A stretch of DNA of 64,000 bases. It comes from Lachnospiraceae bacterium UBA3762. GTDB lineage: Bacteria; Bacillota; Clostridia; Lachnospirales; Lachnospiraceae. The position numbers and the translations under genes were made by a program. Location of the stretch: NCBI GenBank assembly GCA_002371615.1, contig DFGA01000017.1, positions 1 to 64,000 on the forward strand, written 5' to 3'. This document shows positions 25,312 through 34,025 of this stretch, one piece after another (the stretch's first letter is position 1; the number at the start of each line of letters is the position of its first letter). Below the pieces are notes generated by a model. The model saw only the letters and a list, made by a program, of their open reading frames with translations. It had not been told where the DNA came from and searched no databases.

Positions 25312-26163
25312 TCAGAATTCTTTCTTTGTAAACTGTTTCGGTGTTGTGTTTTTGTATTTTCTGAAAGTCTTTACAAAATAACTTTCATCGGAGAAACCGC
25401 ATGAAATGGCGGTCTCCTTGATGGATATATTTTTGGTGGAGAGCATCTCACAGGCACATTCCACACGGTAGTAATTAAGATAATCAATGGGTGTGCGGCC
25501 GGTCATGCTTCTAAAGTACCGGCAAAAATATTTGGGATTCATACCAGCTATCCTGGCAAGTCGTCCAAGGCTGATGCTGTCGGAGTAGTTGTCGGATATA
25601 TAATCAAGAACATTCTTAACGGAATTAAGGCGTTGTGCGGTTATTGTATCGCTGACGGATTCTTCATAAAGCCTTTCTTCGATTATCACTCCGATTAGCG
25701 TATACAGGTAACCCTGCGTCATGAATTCGTAACCGGGTTTTTTTTCTGCAAGGACGTGGCACAGAGCCTTGACTATAGGAAGAATTTTATCACATTTCTT
25801 GGAAATAAGTATATTAATCCTTATCTTCCCGTTCATAATGGCCTGGATAGTGCTGGCACATGCATGATTGTCCTTCATGAGCATATTCAGGTCAAAGACG
25901 ATACATTCATATACACAATCCTCCGGCTCACCTCCGTGGAGAACTCCCTGTGTGATAAATATCACATCACCGGCATGGTAAGTGGTCGTCAGGTTGTCGA
26001 GTGTCAGGTGAAATGATCCTGAAACTATGCGCATTATCTCATAGTGGGTGTGCCAGTGATAGGGCATATAATAGCGTGGGCTCAGAGGCGTCTGATGATA
26101 ATATGCAATGGGAAAGTTAAATGTCCCTTGTTTTCTGTGTTCGATATAGTCTGTATATTTCAC
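25312..26163 (-). CDS. AraC family regulator divergent from fucI
   Basis: A 283-residue regulator with an N-terminal cupin domain (HWHTHYEIMRIVSGSF near residue 36) and a C-terminal double helix-turn-helix (ISLGRLARIAGMNPKYFCRYF; SIKETAISCGFSDESYFVKTF, shown in part). It heads a minus-strand operon with the lipoprotein and KbaY, and is divergent from fucI, so both directions may be its targets. The 148-bp divergent gap holds two TATATCAC/CTATATCAC copies (near 26214 and 26271) that could be half-sites. Confidence 0.9.
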   Translation of the reverse strand: MKYTDYIEHRKQGTFNFPIAYYHQTPLSPRYYMPYHWHTHYEIMRIVSGSFHLTLDNLTTTYHAGDVIFITQGVLHGGEPEDCVYECIVFDLNMLMKDNHACASTIQAIMNGKIRINILISKKCDKILPIVKALCHVLAEKKPGYEFMTQGYLYTLIGVIIEERLYEESVSDTITAQRLNSVKNVLDYISDNYSDSISLGRLARIAGMNPKYFCRYFRSMTGRTPIDYLNYYRVECACEMLSTKNISIKETAISCGFSDESYFVKTFRKYKNTTPKQFTKKEF

Positions 26164-26311
26164 AGGAACTAACCCTTTAGTAAGAAAAAGTGAATATTGT
26201 TATATTTTTTTATAGTATATCACTTTGATTTTCAAATTGACAGGGATAAAATCATTATTTGAGAAGGTTACTATATCACGATTTTACTACAATTTACAAG
26301 GAGGATCGCAT

Positions 26312-28120
26312 ATGGCAAAGAACAGGTACATCGGTGATTATCCCGCTATAGGAATCAGACCCATCATAGACGGAAGAAGAGGCCCGCTCAAGGTGCGCGA
26401 GTCTTTGGAGGGGCAGACAATGAACATGGCAAGGTCTGCCAAAAAGCTGTTTGAAGATAATCTTAAGTATTCGAACGGTGAACCGGTCAGAGTGGTCATA
26501 GCCGATACGACCATAGGCCGTGTTGCTGAGTCTGCCGCATGTGAGGCAAAGTTCAGAAAAGAAGGTGTTGCGGTCACGCTTTCCGTCACTCCTTGCTGGT
26601 GCTACGGATCGGAAACTATGGACATGAACCCACTTACCATAAAGGGCGTCTGGGGTCTTAATGCAACGGAACGTCCGGGTGCGGTTTATCTTGCAAGCGT
26701 ACTTGCGACATATGCACAAAAAGGTCTTCCTGCATTCGGAATATACGGTAAGGACGTACAGGACGCGGATGATACAGTTATTCCTGAAGATGTTAAGACT
26801 AAGCTTTTAAGATTTGCCAGGGCCGGAGTCGCTGCCGCAACAATGAGAGACAAATCATATCTTCAGATCGGAAGCCAGTGCATGGGTATCGGCGGTTCCA
26901 TAATCAATCAGGATTTCTTTGAGGAATATCTCGGAATGAGGGTGGAGTCCGTTGACGAGGTTGAGATACTTCGTCGCATAGAAGAACACATCTATAATGA
27001 GGATGAGTATCAAAAAGCCCTTGCATGGGTTAAGAAATACTGCAGACAGGGATTTGACAAAAACCCCGATTTCGTCAAGAAGTCCGATGAGCAGAAGGAA
27101 AAAGACTGGGAGTTTACCGCAAAGATGGCGGTGATCATCGAAGACCTGTACCAGGGAAATCCCAACCTTCCTGAAGGGTGCGGCGAAGAGTCGGTGGGAC
27201 ATAACGCAATATGCGGAGGATTCCAGGGACAGAGACAGTGGACGGATCACTGGCCGAACTGTGATTTTCCGGAGGCGATACTTAACACATCTTTTGATTG
27301 GAACGGAGCAAGGGAACCTTTTATCTTAGCTACGGAAAATGATACGTTGAACGGTGCATCGATGCTCTTCATGAAGCTTCTTACAAACCGTGCCCAGATG
27401 TTTGCCGATGTACGTACATATTGGAGCGGATGTGCAGTCAAGCGCGTTACCGGATATGATATAGAAGGTCATGCGAAGGATGCGGATGGATTCATACACC
27501 TGATCAATTCCGGGGCATGCTGTCTTGATGCATGTGGAGAAGTACAGGATGAGAGCGGTGCTCCGGTTATGAAGGAGTGGTATAACGTAACGGATAAGGA
27601 TATCGAGACAATGATGGGTGCGACCGAGTGGTGTCCCGCTGACAATGGTTACTTCAGAGGTGCTGGTTATTCGGCGAGATTTTTGACCAGGGCCGAGTTG
27701 CCTGCAACAATGATAAGGTTAAACCTTGTGAAGAACTTGGGTCCTGTGCTTCAAATTGTAGAAGGATGGACAGTAAACCTTCCTGATGAAGTGTCGGATG
27801 TTTTGTGGAAGAGAACTGACTATACATGGCCATGCACATGGTTTGCACCGAGAACCGACGGTGTAGAAGGATCACCGTTTAAGACCGCTTATGATGTGAT
27901 GAATAACTGGGGAGCCAATCACGGGGCCATCAGTTACGGGCATATCGGAGCGGATCTTATCACAATGGCATCCATGCTCAGGATACCGGTATGCATGCAT
28001 AATGTTCCGGCTGATGACATTTACCGTCCCGCTGCATGGAATGCATTCGGAAGCGATAAGGAGGGAGCAGACTACAGAGCCTGCAATGCATACGGACCTT
28101 TGTACAAAACGATAAGATAG
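26312..28120 (+). CDS. fucI: L-fucose isomerase
   Basis: A 602-residue manganese-dependent aldose-ketose isomerase converting L-fucose to L-fuculose (also D-arabinose to D-ribulose). The N-terminus IGIRPIIDGRRGPLKVRESL is characteristic of FucI. I chose the ATG at 26312, 6 nt after AAGGAGG; the upstream in-frame start has no ribosome site. The rest of the fucose pathway (fucU, kinase, fucA) is 19 kb downstream. The 3' end is only 3 nt from the convergent response-regulator stop. Confidence 0.95.
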   Translation: MAKNRYIGDYPAIGIRPIIDGRRGPLKVRESLEGQTMNMARSAKKLFEDNLKYSNGEPVRVVIADTTIGRVAESAACEAKFRKEGVAVTLSVTPCWCYGSETMDMNPLTIKGVWGLNATERPGAVYLASVLATYAQKGLPAFGIYGKDVQDADDTVIPEDVKTKLLRFARAGVAAATMRDKSYLQIGSQCMGIGGSIINQDFFEEYLGMRVESVDEVEILRRIEEHIYNEDEYQKALAWVKKYCRQGFDKNPDFVKKSDEQKEKDWEFTAKMAVIIEDLYQGNPNLPEGCGEESVGHNAICGGFQGQRQWTDHWPNCDFPEAILNTSFDWNGAREPFILATENDTLNGASMLFMKLLTNRAQMFADVRTYWSGCAVKRVTGYDIEGHAKDADGFIHLINSGACCLDACGEVQDESGAPVMKEWYNVTDKDIETMMGATEWCPADNGYFRGAGYSARFLTRAELPATMIRLNLVKNLGPVLQIVEGWTVNLPDEVSDVLWKRTDYTWPCTWFAPRTDGVEGSPFKTAYDVMNNWGANHGAISYGHIGADLITMASMLRIPVCMHNVPADDIYRPAAWNAFGSDKEGADYRACNAYGPLYKTIR

Positions 28121-28123
28121 ACG

Positions 28124-28876
28124 TCAGACGGAGGACCTGTAAACTGTGGGACTGATCCCAAATGTCTGCTTAAATGACTTGCTGAAATGAAAAGGATCAT
28201 TATATCCCACGGCTGCGGCTATTTGCTGAATGGTCAAATCTCTGTTATTGAGGAGTTGTTTGGCAATACCCATCCGGTAAGTACGAATATACTTCGAAGG
28301 AGTGGTCTGCTCACAGCGATTGAAAACCTTGGTAAGATATGATGAGGAAAAACCGAGATTATCGGCTATCGTATTAAGATCAAGATCTGTTGCATAGTTT
28401 TCTTTAATATATTCTTTAACAAGATGAACTATCTCTTCGGGGGCAAGTGATGACTCACTGCCCCTGTTTTCTTTAATGTTACTGCTTATAGAGTAAAGTG
28501 ACAGCTCCAGACTCTTTAATACTTTATGAAGCTCGCTAGTATCAAGAGGTTTGAGAAGATAATCCTCGACACCGTAATGAAGCGCTTCTTTGGCATACTC
28601 AAATTCGGCATATCCGGTGATGATCACACATCTGACATAGCTCATTGTCTGGTGAAGGGTTTTGGCAAGCTCAAGCCCGGTCATAACAGGCATTGAAATA
28701 TCGGTAAACACGACAGCAGGTGGATCTGTTTTTATAGCCTTCAGAGCGTCTTCTCCATTGGAGTATATCCCGGATACATTGAACCGGGGATTTTCGGTCT
28801 CGATATGTTTTGCTATATTTTGTGCGATTAGCTTTTCATCTTCTACAATAATCACTTGGTATCTGTTATCATCCAT
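28124..28876 (-). CDS. Response regulator with AraC output domain (YesN type)
   Basis: A 250-residue regulator. The receiver domain has an acidic pocket VEDEK at residues 11-15 and phosphoacceptor D59 in FTDISMP; the C-terminal half is an AraC double helix-turn-helix (NTIADNLGFSSSYLTKVFNR; TIQQIAAAVGYNDPFHFSKSF in part). The start at 28876 has GGAGG 8 nt upstream and overlaps the kinase stop by 8 nt. It probably controls the divergent CUT1 transporter and GH31 genes. Confidence 0.93.
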   Translation of the reverse strand: MDDNRYQVIIVEDEKLIAQNIAKHIETENPRFNVSGIYSNGEDALKAIKTDPPAVVFTDISMPVMTGLELAKTLHQTMSYVRCVIITGYAEFEYAKEALHYGVEDYLLKPLDTSELHKVLKSLELSLYSISSNIKENRGSESSLAPEEIVHLVKEYIKENYATDLDLNTIADNLGFSSSYLTKVFNRCEQTTPSKYIRTYRMGIAKQLLNNRDLTIQQIAAAVGYNDPFHFSKSFKQTFGISPTVYRSSV

Positions 28877-30689
28877 CGAGCTGTCCTCCGATCGTAACAA
28901 GTGCTCCGCCATCAGCCACGTTGCTGACGCGGAAGATGTGTTTTCCGTGATAAAGGGTCTTAAAGCGGATATATATGTTCATAAGTCCCATTCCGTTTAT
29001 TTCAAGATCCGGGAGAAGATCCGTTTTGTTAACGTAGTCTATCTTATCGTTTATCTCTTTGATATCTTCTTCGGTAAACCCCTTTCCGTTATCCTTTACC
29101 GAAATCTCCCAGTATATTCCAGTCACCTTTCCGGTAACCGATATCTTCCACGGAGCCTTAACGTTTTTGGTCGTATACTTGATTGAGTTCTCAACTATGA
29201 GCTGAAGGCAGAGTTTGGGTATCATGAGATCTTCCATCTCGTTTGGAATGTCGATCTCATAGACCAGCTCATCTGCATACCTCATCTTCATACATTCAAG
29301 ATAATCCTTTGCGTGCAATACGTCTTCTTTGATTGATACAAGAGGTTCCTTATCGGATGAGATGTACCGAAGTATCCGGGAGATGGTCTGGCACATCTGA
29401 ATCACTTCCTTGTTCATCCCTTCATCCGCCATCGCAGAGATGGTTGCAAGTGAATTATACAGAAAATGAGGGTTCATCTGAGACTGAATAGCTAGGATCT
29501 GAGACTGAAGTCTCTGGTTGTTAAGCACTATCTCCCTGTTCATCGATGCCTTTGCCTGATCATGCATATCAACGATAGCGGAATACAGCGTATCGAGTTC
29601 GAGTATATCCGTGTCTATGCTGTCCAGTGACGCTTCAAGAAAGCTGTCCTTATCAGTGTGAAGAGATGAGATACTGGAATACATCTTCATCACCGGAGTT
29701 GTGATTATTTTGGAGACAACATATGACAATATCATGATCAGGACCGTAAACGTCAGGAAGATCAGAAAGTTAGCTATTATATAATCGTATATTGGATGGT
29801 AAAGATCATGATCGTTGATCGCGATGACAGTCGTGAATCCGGAATATGACGAAGTATTTACAAACAGGTGAGTATCTTGACCATAAGAGATATGATGCGG
29901 ACTGTCGGGAAGAAAATCGCCGACTGTGAGCGCCTTTGCGTACGAGGAGGACATCCCGTCGTTGGCGGATTCGTATATGATGTTCCAGGCCTGATCATAT
30001 ATATAGATCTTTTCGTTATATGATTCGGTATCGAGGTTCTTCAGTTTGGAAGCAAGAGAAGATATGGAACGCTTAACTTCTATCACGCCCTGAGGCTTAT
30101 AAAAAGAGGACTGGTAAATTGAACAGATGGTAAGAAAACGAGAACCCTCGCTATAAGAAAAGTATTTGTCTAGACGCATGTCCTGGTCACAGAAAATGAA
30201 ACGGTTATTATCGCTGTCTTCAAGATCGCTATACCACGGCATATCTTTGATTGAAACAGTTGTATTGGCATTATCAAGGCCAACTCCGACACATCCTTTT
30301 TCAAGGGAATACAGATATATCTGATCGACCGGTCTTGACGGTCCGATGATAGCGGTTAGAAGATCGGTAAGGACTTTGATGTTCTGAGTATCGGAATAGG
30401 AATCGACTCTTCCGGCATCGGGTCTGTTAAGATAGGCCAGAAAGTGTTCTTTGACAAGATTGGAATATGCCACATTCTGCATAACGGTATTTATGCTTCG
30501 TACTTCTTCATCCGCAAAAGCAGAGGTGGTCAGAGTATCTACTCTTACAGTTTCAAAGGCGCGAGATTTGATCTTGCGGGATTCGGAAAAGACGAAATAA
30601 CTCATGTAACCCAAGAAAATGACAATAATGATCAGGAAGAAAACATACTGTAAAGTTCTTTGAACACTCTTCTTTTTGCTTCCTAGCAT
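28869..30689 (-). CDS. Sensor histidine kinase (YesM type)
   Basis: A 606-residue membrane kinase. A membrane segment at about residues 16-36, an extracellular Cache-like sensor domain, a second membrane segment near 300-325, and a HAMP-like linker precede the His_kinase motif QMNPHFLYN, with H408 as phosphorylation site. The ATPase domain shows LIVENSIKY and GNGKGF-type boxes (DNGKGF, GMGLMN). It partners the overlapping response regulator and lies divergent to the sugar-binding protein gene it likely controls. Confidence 0.93.
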   Translation of the reverse strand: MLGSKKKSVQRTLQYVFFLIIIVIFLGYMSYFVFSESRKIKSRAFETVRVDTLTTSAFADEEVRSINTVMQNVAYSNLVKEHFLAYLNRPDAGRVDSYSDTQNIKVLTDLLTAIIGPSRPVDQIYLYSLEKGCVGVGLDNANTTVSIKDMPWYSDLEDSDNNRFIFCDQDMRLDKYFSYSEGSRFLTICSIYQSSFYKPQGVIEVKRSISSLASKLKNLDTESYNEKIYIYDQAWNIIYESANDGMSSSYAKALTVGDFLPDSPHHISYGQDTHLFVNTSSYSGFTTVIAINDHDLYHPIYDYIIANFLIFLTFTVLIMILSYVVSKIITTPVMKMYSSISSLHTDKDSFLEASLDSIDTDILELDTLYSAIVDMHDQAKASMNREIVLNNQRLQSQILAIQSQMNPHFLYNSLATISAMADEGMNKEVIQMCQTISRILRYISSDKEPLVSIKEDVLHAKDYLECMKMRYADELVYEIDIPNEMEDLMIPKLCLQLIVENSIKYTTKNVKAPWKISVTGKVTGIYWEISVKDNGKGFTEEDIKEINDKIDYVNKTDLLPDLEINGMGLMNIYIRFKTLYHGKHIFRVSNVADGGALVTIGGQLDG

Positions 30690-30830
30690 AGTTGGCTCCG
30701 GTTAAAAATATACATACAGAATTCTTTGTTTTTCCATTCAACAGCCCTGCTGATTGTCTTATGATAAGCATACAAACAATCGATTGTCAAATACCAGCGG
30801 TTTGTGATTTTGAAAAACGGGAGGTTAAAA

Positions 30831-32222
30831 ATGAAAAAGAGTTTAGTAGCTTCATTTCTTTCATTAACTATGATCCTTGGAATGCTTTCTGGATGTGGAC
30901 AGCAGGCTTCAACAGCAAGTGCTCAGGCACCTGTAGCTGACGAAGCCACGGCAGAAGAGACCCCTGCAGCTGCGGAGACTGCAGAAACAGCAGATACATC
31001 AGATACAGCAGATACAAAAGAAGATGTAACAATCACGTTCATGGCCAGTCAGGACTGGATACAGGATGCAGAAATGGAACTGGGTGAAAAGTTTACCGAA
31101 GAGACAGGTATCAAGGTTGATTACCAGATCGTTCCTTCCGACCAGTATGAGAGCCTTTTGATGACAAAGATTAATTCAGGTGAATGCACGGATATCTTTG
31201 GCGGACAGAGCTCAAAGTTTTCGATCGTAACACAATTTGATGTTGAGAAGAATGCGGTCGACCTTTCCGGCGAAAGCTGGGCAGGAAATGTTGAGCCCGC
31301 TGCTGCCGAGGAACTATCGGCAGGCGGCAAACTCTACGGTCAGCCTATTCAGGACGTTTCGGCATGCTGGGCAGTAGCATACAACATCAAGATGTTTGAT
31401 GAACTTGGACTGTCGATTCCTACCAATTACAAGGAATTCTGTGACGTTTGTGAAAAGATCAAGGCAGCAGGCATTATCCCGATATACGAATGCGTATCCG
31501 ACGGATGGCATCATGTATGCTGGACAGAAGCAGCAGTTGCAGCAACAAAGGCAGATTCCGGATATCCCGATGCACTCAATGAGAACAAGGCAACCTTTGA
31601 GGGAAACAAGGAACTTACAACAATGTTCTCACAGCTCAAGGAAATGGCTGACAAGGGATACATGGGTGACAACTATATGTCCAACCAGTATGCTGATGCT
31701 CCCGCATCTATAGCAAGCGGCGAGTATGCAATGGTACTGTACAACCAAGGACTCGGAGCAGAAGTAAATGCTGTAGATCCCAGCTTTGATGTTGACAATA
31801 TCGGATACTTCGTTAATCCTCTTTGCGATAACCAGGCACTTAACGTTAACTACTGCGGACCTTCAAGATTCATCTTCTCAGGTTCCAAGAACATAGATGC
31901 AGCCAAGAAGTATCTTGAGTTCATGGCATCAGATGAGAGTCTTGCATATATGACCGAAAATGTAGGCAAGTTCAACCAGCTTCCTTATACGAATGCTCCT
32001 TCGGCATATTCAAAGGTAGTTCAGGACTTCTATGACAGATATCCGGAAAAGATCGCTGTATTCCAGGCATCAGTCAAGTACTACAATCCTGCATGGATGG
32101 ACATCGGAGCAGATATGTCGGCAATGTTCCTCGGTGAGATGACTCCCGAAGAAGTACTTAAAGACATTGACAAGCTCAGGGCAGAACAGGCAGCAGCCGC
32201 ATCTGATCCCGCATGGAAATAA
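30831..32222 (+). CDS. CUT1 sugar ABC transporter substrate-binding lipoprotein
   Basis: A 463-residue extracellular lipoprotein with signal peptide and lipobox GMLSGCG, then an Ala/Glu/Thr-rich linker. The binding domain starts at VTITFMASQDWIQDAEMEL. I chose the ATG at 30831, 5 nt after GGGAGG. It forms a transporter with the next two genes. The ligand is unknown; the associated GH31 enzyme suggests an alpha-glucoside or alpha-xyloside. Confidence 0.92.
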   Translation: MKKSLVASFLSLTMILGMLSGCGQQASTASAQAPVADEATAEETPAAAETAETADTSDTADTKEDVTITFMASQDWIQDAEMELGEKFTEETGIKVDYQIVPSDQYESLLMTKINSGECTDIFGGQSSKFSIVTQFDVEKNAVDLSGESWAGNVEPAAAEELSAGGKLYGQPIQDVSACWAVAYNIKMFDELGLSIPTNYKEFCDVCEKIKAAGIIPIYECVSDGWHHVCWTEAAVAATKADSGYPDALNENKATFEGNKELTTMFSQLKEMADKGYMGDNYMSNQYADAPASIASGEYAMVLYNQGLGAEVNAVDPSFDVDNIGYFVNPLCDNQALNVNYCGPSRFIFSGSKNIDAAKKYLEFMASDESLAYMTENVGKFNQLPYTNAPSAYSKVVQDFYDRYPEKIAVFQASVKYYNPAWMDIGADMSAMFLGEMTPEEVLKDIDKLRAEQAAAASDPAWK

Positions 32223-32246
32223 TTCTCCTTACCGGAGTCTTTAAGA

Positions 32247-32271
32247 GGCTGTCCGGCTCATCCGGGCAGCC
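32247..32271 (+). promoter_or_regulatory. Hairpin after the second CUT1 binding-protein gene
   Basis: GGCTGTCCGG pairs with CCGGGCAGCC (10 bp, one G-T pair) with loop CTCAT. It lies in the 94-bp gap before the permease genes, the same place as the hairpin at 19987, and probably sets the binding protein to permease ratio. Confidence 0.65.
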
Positions 32272-32316
32272 CCTGTTTAATAATAGGAATTCCGTAATAA
32301 CGGAAGGGTAACTGAT

Positions 32317-33195
32317 ATGAACAAAAATAAGACATATCCCGGATATTTTGCAGCAGGCGCTCTTATAATATATTTTGTTTTCTTTTTCCTGCCGGGACTG
32401 ATCGGTGTGGGGTATTCATTTACTGACTGGTCGGCATATTCGGATCAATTGCATTATGTGGGTTTTGAAAATTTCAAAACGGTATTCTCATCCGACGAGA
32501 ATTACATGAAGATAATCGAGAATACATTGTCGTTCACGTTCATAACCACGGTACTGAAAAATGTCATCGGTCTGATACTGGCCCTGCTTCTTACCAAATC
32601 GATAAAACTTCTGAACATGCATCGCGGTATAGTATTCATGCCCTCGGTATTGTCAACATTGATTATAGGTATGATCTTCAAATCGATACTTGATCCGAAA
32701 GCGGGTCTTTTGAATTCGTTCTTCCGTTCGGTCGGACTCGAGGTGTTGGCCAAGAAATGGCTTGTTTCGTCGGAACTTGCATTCGGATCGGTGATGGCAG
32801 TTGATATTTGGAGAGGCGTCGGCTATATAATGACTATACTGATCGCCGGGATACTGTCGATCTCATCGGATTATTATGAAGCGGCAGCGATCGACGGTGC
32901 AGGTGGATGGCAGAAGTTCCGCTACATCACTTTTCCGCTTATTCTTCCGACACTTGCAACTACAACAGTACTTAATGTAATATACGGCCTGAAAGTTTTC
33001 GACATGGTGTACGCACTTACGAACGGAGGTCCCGGAAAGGCCACGACAGAAGTGCTTTATACGGCGGTGTTCAAGAAGTTCGGAACAGGACAGTATGCGG
33101 TCGGAACAGCACTCTCATCAGTGATGTTTGTGATAATGATCTTTGTCGGTATATATATGATCAGGGTAATGACAAGAAATGAGGTGGTGGAGTGA
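32317..33195 (+). CDS. CUT1 sugar ABC transporter permease (MalF type)
   Basis: A 292-residue permease with six predicted membrane segments and the EAA loop YYEAAAIDGAGGWQKFRYI. The ending TNGGPGKATTEVLYTAVFK is typical for the family. Its stop overlaps the next permease gene. No ATPase gene accompanies the unit. Confidence 0.93.
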   Translation: MNKNKTYPGYFAAGALIIYFVFFFLPGLIGVGYSFTDWSAYSDQLHYVGFENFKTVFSSDENYMKIIENTLSFTFITTVLKNVIGLILALLLTKSIKLLNMHRGIVFMPSVLSTLIIGMIFKSILDPKAGLLNSFFRSVGLEVLAKKWLVSSELAFGSVMAVDIWRGVGYIMTILIAGILSISSDYYEAAAIDGAGGWQKFRYITFPLILPTLATTTVLNVIYGLKVFDMVYALTNGGPGKATTEVLYTAVFKKFGTGQYAVGTALSSVMFVIMIFVGIYMIRVMTRNEVVE

Positions 33196-34022
33196 TGAAG
33201 AGTAAAAAGATCGCTTTATCCGTCTTACGAAACTTTATTGCCTGGATCTTTTCGGCGATATGTCTGATCCCTCTGCTCCTTATCATCTTCAATTCGCTTA
33301 AGGACAAAAAATCGGCTGCGGCAATGAATTTAAAACTGCCCGAACTTCCGATACAGTGGGAGAACTTTGTCAAAGTCATTGAAAAAGGAAAGCTTGCAAC
33401 ATCGTTTGCCAACAGTCTTATATATTCAGCCGGATCGGTTATCCTCTGTGTGTTTTTTGCGGCACTTGCCGCATACGTATTATCGAGGAACCAGACGAGG
33501 CTAAACAGATTCCTGTATATGTTCCTTGTACTCGGGATAACACTTCCGATTAACTATGTGGCGCTGACAAAGGTATTGCAGTTCCTCCATCTTAACAATA
33601 CCGCTGCAGGGATAATACTGTTGTATACTTCAATGCAGCTTCCGTTTATGACTTTTCTGATACACGGATTTGTTGCAAAGGTTCCCGTAGAACTTGATGA
33701 GGCTGCGGTCATAGACGGTTGCGGACCGCTCGGCTTGTTCTTCCTTATTGTTTTCCCGATGCTGAAGCCCGCAGTCGCAACAGCGACCGTGCTTACTTTC
33801 CTTAATACGTGGAACGAGTTTGTTTCGCCCTTATATTTCCTTAACAGGAGTGAACAGTGGCCGATGACGCTGTCGGTTTATAATTTCTTTGGAATGTATT
33901 TCAAGGACTGGAATCTTGTATGTGCGGATATACTGCTTACGAGTCTTCCCGTACTGCTTGTATATCTGATAGGCCAGAAATATATAGTTTCCGGTATGAC
34001 TGCCGGTGCAGTGAAAGGATAA
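33195..34022 (+). CDS. CUT1 sugar ABC transporter permease (MalG type)
   Basis: A 275-residue permease with six predicted membrane segments and the EAA loop LDEAAVIDGCGPLGLFFLIV. The ATG at 33195 overlaps the upstream stop by one base, with GGTGGAG before it; a GTG three bases earlier is possible. The GH31 gene starts 3 nt after its stop, showing tight operon structure. Confidence 0.92.
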   Translation: MKSKKIALSVLRNFIAWIFSAICLIPLLLIIFNSLKDKKSAAAMNLKLPELPIQWENFVKVIEKGKLATSFANSLIYSAGSVILCVFFAALAAYVLSRNQTRLNRFLYMFLVLGITLPINYVALTKVLQFLHLNNTAAGIILLYTSMQLPFMTFLIHGFVAKVPVELDEAAVIDGCGPLGLFFLIVFPMLKPAVATATVLTFLNTWNEFVSPLYFLNRSEQWPMTLSVYNFFGMYFKDWNLVCADILLTSLPVLLVYLIGQKYIVSGMTAGAVKG

Positions 34023-34025
34023 CCA

